Origin: Epichloe hybrida
Lineage: Eukaryota; Ascomycota; Sordariomycetes; Hypocreales; Clavicipitaceae
Length of the DNA: 64,000 bases
Direction: 5' to 3'
Assembly: GCA_019022495.1 (NCBI GenBank)
Contig: JAFEKR010000002.1
Span: forward strand, 4,650,001-4,714,000
A program made the translations under genes and the position numbers. The notes under the pieces are model-generated. The model did not search any database. It was not told the origin of the DNA and was given only the letters and a program-made list of their open reading frames with translations. Within the stretch, counting starts at the first letter, position 1. Every line of letters begins with the position of its first letter. This document shows positions 49,441 to 60,489 of this stretch, in pieces.

Positions 49441-49882
49441 TAGAATAAGTAAGAATAGCTTTTATTACTTTATAATATTATAAGTGTTAAAGTTTAATTA
49501 AGTTTAAATAATAAATAAATAACTTAAATAAAAACATTAGTAAGTATTAGTAAATTACTATAGAAAAAGCTTTACTTTTTAGTTATTTAGTATTTTAAGG
49601 TTTATAAAAATATTAGTAAAATAAAATACTTTTCTTTCTTATGTTTTTTTAAAATAATATTTAAAATAATAATAGTAAAAATATATTATTTACCTTAGTT
49701 AGCTTTCTATATAGCTAGTACTAGTACTTTAGCTATAATAGTAATAATAATAATAATAAACTTTAATATCTCTTTTTTCTTTAACTAGATTATAAAAAAA
49801 GTATAAAAGCTAGTAATAAATAAAAGATATATCTAACAAGACCTACTTTAGACCCACTTTTATTAATATTTTCTTTTATAGA

Positions 49883-50400
49883 ACTAGATTATAAAAACTA
49901 GAAAAGCTATAACTAAGTAACAAGTATAATTAAATAGACCCACTTTTAGATCCACTTTTATAAATCCCTTCTTTTCTAAGACTATGTTATAAAAACTATA
50001 AAAGTAATAAAATTAAGTAAGAGATATAATTAAATAGACCCACTTTGGACCCACTTTTATAAGTCCCTTCTTTTCTAAGACTATATTATAAAAAACTATA
50101 AAAGTTATAAAATTAAGTAAGAGATATAATTAAATAGACTTACTTTAGACCTACTTTTATAAATCCTTTCTTTTCTAAGACTATATTATAAAAAACTATA
50201 AAAGTTATAAAGTTAAGTAAGAGGTATAATTAAATAGACCCACTTTGGACCCACTTTTATAAATCCCTTCTTTTCTAAGACTATATTATAAAAAACTATA
50301 AAAGTTATAAAGTTAAGTAAGAGGTATAATTAAATAGACTCACTTTGGACCCACTTTTATAAATCCTTTCTTTTTATAAGACTAGATTATAAAAAACTAT
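49883..50400 (+). repeat. About 100-bp tandem repeats in hAT copy 1
   Basis: Units begin with ACTA(G/T)(A/G)TTATAAAAA at 49883, 49981, 50080, 50180 and 50280, with a further partial unit near 50381. Each contains AAATAGACCCACTTT and CTTCTTTTCTAAGACTA. The spacing is 98 to 100 bp. The mirror-image array in copy 2 lies at about 54610-55140. Confidence 0.9.
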
Positions 50401-51306
50401 AAAAGCTATAAGCCTATAACTAAGTAAGAGATATAACTAAATAACCTTACTTTAGACCCACTTTAAACTTACTTTAGACTTACTTTTAAAAAAAACTATT
50501 TAACTAAGAAAGTAAGCTAAGAATAGTATTAATAATTAAACCTAGTTTTAAAGCTTATTTCTTTATATATTAAATAATTAACAGAAATTAATTTATTTTA
50601 TATTTTAATATCCTAAAAAATATTATAGCTTTATTATTATAGCTTTTTTACAGTTTTTTAATTTTCTTTTACCTTAAAAACCTAAAAACTTAATATAATT
50701 AGTTTTAATTTAAAGAAAATAGTTATATTACTAAAGAACCTCTTACTAAATATATTAAAATATTATCTTTATAATAAAAGTCTTATTAATATAAATATAT
50801 TATTATTATATTTAATATCTTATTTTTATAGAATAATAAATAATTTCTTTAGGGTAAATCTTAGATTAAAAGATAAAAAATATACTAAAATTAAATAGTA
50901 AATCTAAGAAAAAAGCTATAAAAGTATAAAGACCTTTTAAATTTACTAAAATATTTAGGCTATATATAAATACTAAAATAGTTTATCTTTAGTAACCCTA
51001 TACCTATTATTAGCTTAATAGTTTAAATAAGCCTTAACTTTAAAAATTTATAACTAAATAACTAAATTATAATAAAAAGAAAGGCTAATATTAAGCTAAT
51101 TAAGAAAAATCTAAGGAATATTATAAGATAATAAAAGTACCCACTTTTCTTTTTACTAATACTACATTTGTAGTATTTGTAGTGTAGTGTAGTATTTACT
51201 ACACTACACTATATACTACACTACACTACAAACTACTACACTACATACTACATCGAAAGCCAAAATACTACAAATACTACACTACATGCAAAGCTCTGCC
51301 TAGTAG

Positions 51307-53717
51307 TGTATTTTTTAAGGAAGTTAACTAATATTAAACTTTATTACTTAACCCTAGACACTAAGTTATTAGCAATCTAAGAGGCGTTTTAAGCCTAGAG
51401 ATATTACCTTACGTATTTAACTTATTAGATTATAGTTATTACAAACTATCTAAATTATAAGTACCTAGCTATAAAGCTAAAGCTATCTAGTAAGTAGGTA
51501 ATAGTGTTAAATAAGCTCTGTCTATTTAATTTTAAGATTAAATATTATATAAGTAAGCTAAACCCTGCTAATACCCTATTAAGAAAAGTAGATTATATTA
51601 GTAAGAAGCATAGGGCGGAGGCTATGTCCTTATAGCTACCTAACTTCTTAGCTAAGTTTTTAGATACTAAGTAATAAGGGCGCTATATATATAATAGTGT
51701 AGTCGCAGGCCCTAAGGTTATATTACTTAGTGTAGTTAATGGTTTATTATAAGAATACTATAAGGGCTATTTAAGCCTCTAGGGTTTTAAGAAAATATAA
51801 CTTTATTATATTATTAAGGAACCTAATAGTCCTATAAAGCCTATAAGTAGTACGCTAACTAGGTTTACTTATTATAAGTAGTAAGGTTATACCTTATCTA
51901 TATTTTCTAATATTTCTATAAGTCTAGTAAGCCTATAGGTTAGGAGTCTAGCTAGGTTAGTAGTTAGTAAGTAGCGTGGGCGCCCCCTTAAAATACTACT
52001 TAGCTGTAATTTATCTATAAGTCTAAAAGCATACTATAAGCTAGCTACTTATAGTAGTATTATAGTAAGAATATAAGTAGTCTAGCAAACCTCTTCTAAG
52101 TTCGCATGTAATACATGTCCTATGTACGTAAAATTAGAGACTCTAATTTAAGTTATATTATTTTAAGTATAGTAAGGTAATAACTTTACTATAGGTTATA
52201 GGAAGCTACTTAAAAGCAGTAACCTTAAAGCGTTATAAATATAGTCTATTAGGCCCTCTAAGCTATTAATATTTTAAAATAGAGTTTTTATTTTAGTAAG
52301 TATAAGAAAGGAAATTTTATTACTTACCTATAATAACCTAGTAGTAAGCTACTAGGGAGTTAGTAAGACCCTCTATTAGATTATAAGTTAGTATTACTAG
52401 CTAATAATAAAGAAAGACACTAAGTTATATATGTAAACTTACGTAAGCTATTAGACTTTAAAGCTAAGGCACTATAAACCTTATAGCAAGCTAGCTACGC
52501 TGCTAGTGCCTGATTGGCCTTTTTAAGAATTATTAATGGATTTTATCACAGGGCTACTACCTATAAAAGACGTAAATCAAACCTATAATATAATCTTAGT
52601 TATTATAGACTATTTTATAAAATATAGTATTTATATCCTTATTTTAACGTAGATAACTAGTAATAAGTTAGCTACTATATTCCTAGAGTATATTTTTAAG
52701 GATTATAGCGCCTTAGAAAGTATTATTATAAACTACGGTTTAACTTTTACTAGCGGGTTTTAAATAACCTTTTGCTATCTTATTATAACTAAGTGGTGAC
52801 TAAGCACTATATTTTACTTATAAATAGATGGTTAGATAAAACGTTTAAACTAAGTTTTAGAGCATTATTTAAGAGCTTTTACTTGCTTTAATTAGACTAA
52901 TTAGGCTAATAATTTATTAATAGCATAGTTTACGTATAATATAAGTGTCTATTTAACTTATAACTATACCCTAGCTAAGGCACTACGAGGCTATAACCCT
53001 AGGGGACTATAGTAAGCGGTTGTAAATATCCCTATGGTAAATAACTAGGTAAAGACTTATACTACTACGCTAAGAGATAGATATATAGTAATTAAGTAGC
53101 TTCTAAGTGACTTATAGGCCTAGTATACAAAATACTATAATAAGAAGTAAACCCTAATAAAGTTTAGAGTAAGTAACTATATTTTATTATTTATAAAGAA
53201 TATTAACTTATAGTAACCTAGTAGGAAGCTAAATGTAAAGTACCTAGGCCCTTATAAAATTAAAAAGGTAATTAGGACTTATAGTTTAGTGTACTAACTA
53301 AAGCTACCACCTAGTACGTAACTATATAATATTTTTAATATTACTAATCTTAAACTATTTATAGGGGATCTAACTAATATAGAAGATATATCCTTACTAT
53401 AAGAGAATATTATAGATAATAAGTAGGAGTTCAAAGTTAAAAGAATTATATTACATTATTATAACAGGAGACATTAGAAATACCTAGTTAAATAGAAGGG
53501 CTATAATGCTTTAGAGAACTCTTAGGTAAAGAAAAGAGATTTTATTATAACAGATATTATTAAGGATTACGAGCGGTAACTAAGTAGCTAGTTTATGGAT
53601 ATAGAGTTATATTTAGTAAAGTTTAGATAGTAGTAGTAATATATAAAAAAAATCTAGATAAATTCTTAGAAACCTAACTTATAGCTACTTTATACTAATT
53701 ATTTTATTAACACATCA
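51307..53717 (+). pseudogene. G4 pol, second piece (RNase H, integrase, chromodomain)
   Basis: Resumes gypsy pol after hAT copy 1. RNase H end near 51307-51500, integrase zinc finger near 52380-52510, DDE core near 52530-53030 and chromodomain near 53435-53570 (Y-L-V-K, G-Y-N-A-L-E-N-S). Collinear with 37711-40130 of G2. It is cut at 53717 by hAT copy 2. Confidence 0.83.
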
Positions 53718-53725
53718 CCTACCTA

Positions 53726-55957
53726 CAGAGCTTTGCATGTAGTGTAGTATTTGTAGTATTTTAGCTTTCGATATAGTATGTAGTGTAGTAGTTTGTAGTG
53801 TAATGTAGTATGTAGTGTAGTGTAGTAAATACTACACTACACTACAAATACTACAAATGTAGTATTAGTAAAAAAAAAGTGGGTACTTTTATTATCTTAT
53901 AATATTCCTTAGATTTTTCTTAATTAGCTTAATATTAGCCTTTCTTTTTATTATAATTTAGTTATTTAGTTATAAATTTTTAAAGTTAAGGCTTATTTAA
54001 ACTATTAAGCTAATAATAGGTATAGGGTTACTAAAGATAAACTATTTTAGTATTTATATATAGCCTAAATTTTTTAGTAAATTTAAAAGGTCTTTATACT
54101 TTTATAGCTTTTTTCTTAGATTTACTATTTAATTTTAGTATATTTTTTATCTTTTAATCTAAGATTTACCCTAAAGAAATTATTTATTATTCTATAAAAA
54201 TAAGATGTTAAATATAATAATAATATATTTAGATTAATAATACTTTTATTATAAAGATAATATTTTATTATATTTAGTAAGAGGTTCTTTAGTAATATAA
54301 CTATTTTCTTTAAATTAAAACTAATTATATTAAGTTTTTAGGTTTTTAAGGTAAAAGAAAATTAAAAAACTGTAAAAAAGCTATAATAATAAAGCTATAA
54401 TATTTTTTAGGATATTAAAATATAAAATAAATTAATTTCTGTTAATTATTTAATATATAAAGAAATAAGCTTTAAAACTAGGTTTAATTATTAATACTAT
54501 TCTTAGCTTACTTTCTTAGTTAAATAGTTTTTTTTAAAAGTAAGTCTAAAGTAAGTTTAAAGTGGGTCTAAAGTAAGGTTATTTAGTTATATCTCTTACT
54601 TAGTTATAGGCTTATAGCTTTTATAGTTTTTTATAATCTAGTCTTATAAAAAGAAAGGATTTATAAAAGTGGGTCCAAAGTGAGTCTATTTAATTATACC
54701 TCTTACTTAACTTTATAACTTTTATAGTTTTTTATAATATAGTCTTAGAAAAGAAGGGATTTATAAAAGTGGGTCCAAAGTGGGTCTATTTAATTATACC
54801 TCTTACTTAACTTTATAACTTTTATAGTTTTTTATAATATAGTCTTAGAAAAGAAAGGATTTATAAAAGTAGGTCTAAAGTAAGTCTATTTAATTATATC
54901 TCTTACTTAATTTTATAACTTTTATAGTTTTTTATAATATAGTCTTAGAAAAGAAGGGACTTATAAAAGTGGGTCCAAAGTGGGTCTATTTAATTATATC
55001 TCTTACTTAATTTTATTACTTTTATAGTTTTTATAACATAGTCTTAGAAAAGAAGGGATTTATAAAAGTGGATCTAAAAGTAGGTCTATTTAATTATACT
55101 TGTTACTTAGTTATAGCTTTTCTAGTTTTTATAATCTAGTTCTATAAAAGAAAATATTAATAAAAGTGGGTCTAAAGTGGGTCTTGTTAGATATATCTTT
55201 TATTTATTACTAGCTTTTATACTTTTTTTATAATCTAGTTAAAGAAAAAAGAGATATTAAAGTTTATTATTATTATTATTACTATTATAGCTAAAGTACT
55301 AGTACTAGCTATATAGAAAGCTAACTAAGGTAAATAATATATTTTTACTATTATTATTTTAAATATTATTTTAAAAAAACATAAGAAAGAAATTAAGAAA
55401 AGTGTTTTATTTTACTAATATTTTTATAAACCTTAAAATACTAAATAACTAAAAAGTAAAGCTTTTTCTATAGTAATTTACTAATACTTACTAATGTTTT
55501 TATTTAAGTTATTTATTTATTATTTAAACTTAATTAAACTTTAACACTTATAATATTATAAAGTAATAAAAGCTATTCTTACTTATTCTAAGTAATTTTA
55601 AGCTATTTTAAGCTATCCTAAGCTATTCTAAGCTAGTATAAGCTATTATAAGCTAGTATAAGCTATTATAAGCTATTATAAGCTATTATAAGCTAGTATA
55701 AGCTAGTATAAGCTATTATAAGCTATTATAAGCTATTATAAGCTATTATAAGCTATTATAAGCTATTATAAGCTAGTATAAGCTAGTATAAGCTATTATA
55801 TTATTAAAAAATTCAAAATACTATAAATACTACAAAATACTACAAATACTATATGTAGTAGAAAAATTTCATTGTAGTGTAGTATGTAGTGTAGTGTAGT
55901 ATACTACACTACACTACAAATACTACAAGATGTAGTGTAGTGTAGTACAAAGCTCTG
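53726..55957 (-). mobile_element. Non-autonomous hAT-like element, copy 2 (2,232 bp, inverted)
   Basis: Same CAGAGCTTTG/CAAAGCTCTG ends as copy 1, with its own 8-bp TSD CCTACCTA (53718-53725 and 55958-55965). Its sequence is the reverse complement of copy 1 almost throughout. Main difference: 20 against about 13 decamer units. No transposase frame. Together the two copies form an inverted repeat with arms of about 2.1 kb separated by 2.4 kb of G4. Confidence 0.88.
55601..55800 (-). repeat. Decamer tandem array in hAT copy 2 (20 units)
   Basis: Twenty consecutive 10-bp units, mostly AGCTATTATA or AGCTAGTATA. Units near the left end are more diverged (AGCTATCCTA, AGCTATTTTA). Confidence 0.92.
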
Positions 55958-55999
55958 CCTACCTAGCCCCTAGTATTCTTATTGAAATGTAGGGAGCTA

Positions 56000-56015
56000 G
56001 TTGCCAGCTGGCAAC
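56000..56015. repeat. 16-bp perfect palindrome
   Basis: GTTGCCAGCTGGCAAC equals its own reverse complement. It lies 20 bases inside the left end of the 823-bp insertion and shares CAGCTG with the repeats at its other side (about 56658-56728). Confidence 0.9.
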
Positions 56016-56543
56016 AGCTGTACAGGTGCAAGCTCTACGGTCGGGGACCAATAGGGCTGCAACGTTGAATCAATCAACGCAACGCAACGGAAGGTTGTGG
56101 CAGTTATCAACTAATAGAATTCAATTTAAATCACTTTTATGATATCTTATAGAGCAATAGAATTGATTTTAGATACGTTGTACGGGTAATGCGGCTGTTG
56201 TTAGTTGAGAGGACTAGCTATCTAGCTAGTTGAAAAGATCTTCTTCCTCTTATAGACCTACCGACCGTATCGGTGGATCCGGGCCGCCAACGGGGTCTTA
56301 CGGGCCACTTTTGATTTTCCGTAAAATTCATTTGTATGCAAAAACCAAAAAATCGACTCACTACCATACTAGCTAGCAACCCGTATGCACTAACTTTTGG
56401 TCCAAAAAATAACCTTGCATAAAGAGAAAGCCCTATCTTCAAGCTTCAATTTGCTATATGTGAAACTTTTGTATGACCTCTAGATAAAGAGAAAATCGTT
56501 GTCAAAGATAGCTATAGGGTAAGTTATGTGTAGGGTAACCTGC

Positions 56544-56578
56544 TTACGTCACCCTAGCTTACGTCACCCTAGCTTACC
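56544..56578. promoter_or_regulatory. Tandem TTACGTCACCCTAGC units (bZIP-type cores)
   Basis: GCTTACGTCACCCTA occurs twice back to back, followed by GCTTACC. On the minus strand each unit reads TGACGTAA, a CRE/ATF-like bZIP core. Regulatory meaning is inferred from the motif only. Confidence 0.4.
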
Positions 56579-57011
56579 TAATTACTAGTGGCGTGGTTGT
56601 GGCCACACTTGCAGCCACAACGTAATTGACTAATTAGTCATCCACACGGTCGGTCGCAGCTGTTGACAGCTGCGACGCAGCTATTGACAGCTGCCCTCGC
56701 GACCGTTGACAGCTGCAGTGCAGCTGTCAGACTTGCAAAGCAAGCTAGTAATAAGAAGGTTCTTTAACTAGAAAAGGGCTAAAAATAGGTCTTATTTTTA
56801 ACAATTCTTACCTATACTAATAAGGGCAGAGAATTTATCCTTATTATTAGAGGAATCCCCCTCCTTATATATATATATATAAAGCTCGCTAGGGAGGTCT
56901 AGCGGCCTAACATAAGTAGGAAGCGCGGATGTGTTAGTAGTAAGCTACTAGTAAGTTAGTAAAGCTATAAACTAGAGCGTAAAAATACGTATAGATAGAA
57001 GGTTTTGTATA

Positions 57012-58480
57012 ATAAAATATAAGCTATTAGAAATATTAATCTAGACTTCTAGATTAATAATATTATTAAGTAGCAACATAGTAACTTATTTATTAGCATT
57101 AGCCTTACATGTAACTTCTACTATAAGTTACGCTTACCTTGCCTAACTATGCTTATTAGTATTTTTAGTAGTTAAGAGTGTATTATAAAGTTTGCGTTTT
57201 ACGCGTATTAAATACTAGTAGTATATTAGTAGTAACTAAGTTATAGAAATAAGAGATATATATATTATTAAGAAAGTATAGATTATCTTTAGGATTACTA
57301 TAAGTATTAATATGCTTAAAGAGCATATAGTATAACTAGGTAAACTAAGTAAGATACTAGTAGTATATTAGTATATATATTAGTAGTAAGAAAGGGAGGA
57401 CAAACCCTAGTATAGTCCTTATTATTATATGTATAATAAGCGTATTTTATTAAGTTATTTATATAAGTTAGGAGTAATATATAGTAAGATAGTAGTAAAG
57501 TTATACTTAGAGAATTAGTATATTAGGTTAGGATAAATTTACCCTTAATAATATATTATAGCTCTATGCTATTACTATCTTTAGGTGTAATAGCTTATAT
57601 TATAACTTACTATATATAGCGAATATAAGGAATTTTCATTCTACTAGTACTACTAGCTATAAGTTAGTAAGGTAGGCACTAGGGGGTAGAGATATTATAC
57701 TTATATTAAGATTTTTAAAGCTATACACTTCTTACTAGAAGACTTTAAAGGAGATATTAAGGAATTCTTCTTACTAGAGGGAGGTAATAGTGGTAAAGTA
57801 GTAGCTTATATTAAAGATATTATTAACTACTAGTAAGTTAGTAGTAATACGCTATAAGAAACTTATAAGTAGAAGATAAGTAACTAACCTTTTAGTATTT
57901 AAGAGGATTTAGGTGTTTTAAATAAGGGTAAATATAGATAATAAAGTAACGCTATAGGATATTAGTAACTACTATAAGAGAAGCTATAAAGTTACTAGCT
58001 TATAGGTAGGGATAACTTATAATACTAAGGGAGAATATAGAGGGAAGAAAAGTATATAAAAGTAAGGGAAAGTAAGCCTCTTTTATATTAGCCCTAGACC
58101 CCTAAGTAATCTATATACTATGTGTAGCTAATCTAGGAATTATAATATTTATAGTTATAGCTATCACTAGTAAATACGCATGCTAGCTACGAACTCCTAG
58201 TGAGATTAACATAACATCCCTAATATTAGATAAGAAGTTATTTATTTTAAATAGCGCGTGTTACCCTATCTATTTAACCTAATTATAAAATTTAATATAG
58301 GTAGCCTATCTACTTAGTGCTAATAACTTACTAGATAGAGGTATATATATTAGAGGTAATAAAGTAGTAAGTGTATAGCTATTTATAATCTAGAGGTTAT
58401 AAGAAGGATTACCTAGGACCCTATAATATCTATCTTATTATTTAAAGCGAATATAATACCACGCACTAATAGTATAGCTA
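57012..58480 (+). pseudogene. G4 ORF3 (gypsy accessory frame)
   Basis: Collinear with G2 ORF3 (40357-41817). The start position reads ATA, followed by codons for K-Y-K-L-L-E-I, and a hydrophobic segment follows. Stops are mainly TAA/TAG. Preceded by a TATA-like stretch (TATATATATATAAAG near 56869-56883). Unknown product; conservation of length and frame in a second complete copy supports a real ancestral gene. Confidence 0.5.
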
Positions 58481-58575
58481 GTAATATAGGCATTACCATG
58501 GGTTATACGTAGCATATACACACTAGCTAAGTAGCTCTTTTTAATTAAGGATAATTATATATTAGGGGGGTAGTA

Positions 58576-58842
58576 TATTAGGAGCACGGAGGCTAAGGGG
58601 CTATGGATAGGATAGTTATATATTAAAGCCCTTAGATAAGCCTTAGGTTCTATAGATAACTAAGTAGCTATAAGATAGTTACGTGCACGTAGTAAGGTAT
58701 TTAGATAAGGACTGCCTATAAGAGATATAGGAGGTTAGAGTTTAAGACCTTTATGCACCTACCCCTAAGTAGTAGCTCTCTAGCTACGACTAAGAACCTT
58801 AGCCTTCACTCCGTTTATATCTCCCCGAACACAGTCGTGATA
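58576..58842 (+). repeat. G4 3' LTR (267 bp)
   Basis: The inner (left) end has lost its TG (now TATTAGG) and is heavily changed. The outer (right) end, CTTCACTCCG...CACAGTCGTGATA, is largely intact. Followed by TSD TCTTA. Confidence 0.92.
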
Positions 58843-58922
58843 TCTTATAAGTACAAGGACTTCCTAAAGAAGTCTATAACTAAAAAGTAATATATATAAG
58901 TTATAGAGAAGGGTTTGTCTAT

Positions 58923-59703
58923 TGATTTTTAATTTTTTTTGGGGTCATTGGCTGTGGCCAATGCATCTAATTTTCAAGGAACCAAAAAAAATTACTAGCA
59001 ATACCTAGCTAGTGCCACATGTAATAACCAAATTTAATAATCACCGTAGTGTTAGGTAAAACATCAAGGAATAAGCTTTAAGCTACAAATTTAGGGACTA
59101 AAAAGTTAATATAAAGTTTGCGACAAACTTTGTGGCTGCGATTGCGTAAGATACAGTTATAATTCGCGACCGTAGTTAAACTCAAATCTATTTAAGTTTT
59201 ACTCACAGCATAAATTAACGTAATTCCCTCTTCCTCTGCGACCGTGTTTGTTCTATCTCTCTATATCTCTTCTATCTTATAACTTATCCTTTAAAGCTCT
59301 AAGGTAAACTTGAACCCTAAAAAAAAAACATAACTTATCCTTAATTGCAGCCAATCCAATTCCTTACATCACCAAGTAGGTCATGGGCTACCAATCAACC
59401 AATTGACGACTAACTGATTAGATAATAGTATGGCTAAAGGTAATAAAAAAGACACCGCACTATCTGAAATATTAAATAATATTGTAGAAGAGAAGAAAGG
59501 CAAAGGGAAGGAAAGGGAAGATAAATCCGACCTAAAGATAATTAATAGTATCTATAATATGAGGGAGAAGATGTTAAAAAATAAGGGCAAGCCTAATAAT
59601 AAGCTTTGCAAGGTAGATAAAAAGAAGTTGAAGGAATGGGGTGTTAGGGTGTAGTAAGCTAAGCAGTTTTACCTCGTACTTAGGAGGGGAAGGGTTTGTC
59701 TAT
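58923..59703 (-). mobile_element. Unmutated 781-bp retroposed-looking insert with 15-bp direct repeat
   Basis: GAAGGGTTTGTCTAT occurs at 58908-58922 and again at 59689-59703; copy 1 of the LINE has the site once (GAAAAGGGTCTGTCTGT near 8618). So this is an insertion with a 15-bp TSD, the length made by LINE-type target-primed reverse transcription. Read on the minus strand, the insert ends in an A-rich stretch (CCCCAAAAAAAATTAAAAATCA), like a retroposed 3' tail. Base composition is ordinary and CA/TG intact. It holds a 74-codon open frame on the plus strand. It is single-copy here. Confidence 0.65.
59430..59654 (+). CDS. Small Lys-rich hypothetical protein (74 aa) in the 781-bp insert
   Basis: Open frame from ATG (59430) to TAG, starting M-A-K-G-N-K-K-D-T-A and strongly basic, with 24 Lys and several Glu (E-E-K-K-G-K-G-K-E-R-E-D-K). 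It is probably mostly helical or disordered. A GTAAAC...TTGCAG segment upstream (about 59310-59348) could be an intron in its leader. There is no known domain. The frame is antisense to the orientation suggested by the A-rich end, so it may not be the element's own gene. It is one of very few frames here without RIP stops. Existence of a product is uncertain. Confidence 0.4.
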   Translation: MAKGNKKDTALSEILNNIVEEKKGKGKEREDKSDLKIINSIYNMREKMLKNKGKPNNKLCKVDKKKLKEWGVRV

Positions 59704-60489
59704 AAGTTATATTCACTTCTACTCTAGGCCTAGTCTGCTACTAATTTGCTTTAGCTTAGTAAACTAAGAGAAGTTTAATATATTTCCTATAAATCTCGTT
59801 TAGTTTAGGACCTTAGGCACTAGTACTATCTTATTATTAGTAGGTTAGTCCTGCTCTAGCTTAGTAATAGGGCTAACTTGCTAAATAGGGGCGGCTACTA
59901 ACGCGTGTTTTAACTATTAGGTTTGGAACTATTAATACTACTAGGTAATAATTAATAATCGCCCTTACTCTAGCTTAGTTCCATGTCTAATCCACTATTT
60001 TAGCTAAACTTATCTAGTAATTAAAATAAGTATTAGTGGTTAGTTAAGACCTAGGCTTCTATAGCTAATAGGGGTGTGATAAGTCTATTCTAGCTTAGTA
60101 GTAAGTTTGTTCTAGCTCTAATATCTTCCTTAATAGGCCCTAGAAGGCTTCTAGGACTAGGTTAAGAAGCTCTACGCTAGTAATTAGGTAAAGAAGAAAT
60201 AAAGTGCCTTAGTAGTAGGCCTAGACTAAGCTAGTTTCTCTAAGGAATAGTATACTAAGCTTATCTTTTAGCTTATATGCCTTAACACACATATAGTAAA
60301 GACAAACTATCTCCTGCTTGCTATTATCCCTATGAAAAATCATAACTAGGTGGCTATAGATATAATTCCTATCCTAGAGGAGGAATAAGGTAGTGGCTTA
60401 AATTTAGCTTAGAGTAGGGGTAGCGGCGGGCTAGTAGGACTTATAATACCTAGAGTTTATAGTTAAAATTAATCTAATAATAGTTCTAG

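Larger units (their letters stand above)
49189..51298 (+). mobile_element. Non-autonomous hAT-like element, copy 1 (2,110 bp)
   Basis: Perfect 10-bp terminal inverted repeats CAGAGCTTTG / CAAAGCTCTG and the 8-bp TSD CCTAGTAG (49181-49188 and 51299-51306) fit the hAT superfamily. Subterminal regions are built of TAGTGTAGTGTAG-type motifs in both orientations, likely transposase-binding arrays. Inside are a decamer array, about five to six 100-bp direct repeats and AT-rich unique sequence. No transposase frame was seen, so it depends on an autonomous partner. It sits in the RNase H region of G4. Confidence 0.88.
55981..56803. mobile_element. Unmutated 823-bp insertion in G4 (type unresolved)
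   Basis: It is flanked by ATTCTT (55975-55980 and 56804-56809), a likely 6-bp TSD (up to 7 bp if shifted), and interrupts G4 between chromodomain and ORF3. It keeps normal CA/TG content, unlike G4. It holds a 16-bp perfect palindrome near its left end, tandem TTACGTCACCCTAGC units, several GTTGACAGCTGC repeats, and a hairpin-forming TAAAAATAGGTCTTATTTTTA next to its right end. There are no clear terminal inverted repeats beyond ATTG/CAAT. A 74-codon open frame (56218-56442, minus) resembles nothing I know. Non-autonomous DNA element or other small insertion. Confidence 0.6.
45844..58842 (+). mobile_element. Ty3/gypsy chromovirus G4, complete but with three insertions
   Basis: LTRs 45844-46110 and 58576-58842 (267 bp each) with TSD TCTTA (45839-45843 and 58843-58847). 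Removing two hAT-like elements and one 823-bp insert with their duplicated sites leaves about 7.8 kb, matching G2. It inserted into the antisense module of LINE copy 2. Gag to chromodomain plus ORF3 are present, all RIP-damaged. Confidence 0.93.
58848..60480 (+). pseudogene. LINE copy 2: rest of the antisense module
   Basis: Continues the module of 45776-45843 and is collinear with 8556-9400 apart from the 781-bp insert at 58923-59703. Intron-like segments are recognisable but degraded (for example the donor GTAAGT of the first is now ATAAGT at 59702-59707). More TAA/TAG than copy 1. Confidence 0.4.

Noticed and set aside
49301..50400. Possible CRISPR-like array in the hAT element
   Set aside because: The decamers are contiguous without spacers and the 100-bp units are plain tandem repeats. 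The host is a eukaryote.
56218..56442. 74-codon minus-strand frame in the 823-bp insertion
   Set aside because: Single, short, no domain, and in an insert with many repeats. Mentioned under the insertion but not called as a gene.
55981..56803. Solo LTR interpretation of the 823-bp insertion
   Set aside because: TG...CA ends can be chosen (55983 and 56803) but the flanking 5 bases then do not match. The best flanking repeat, ATTCTT, implies other ends.
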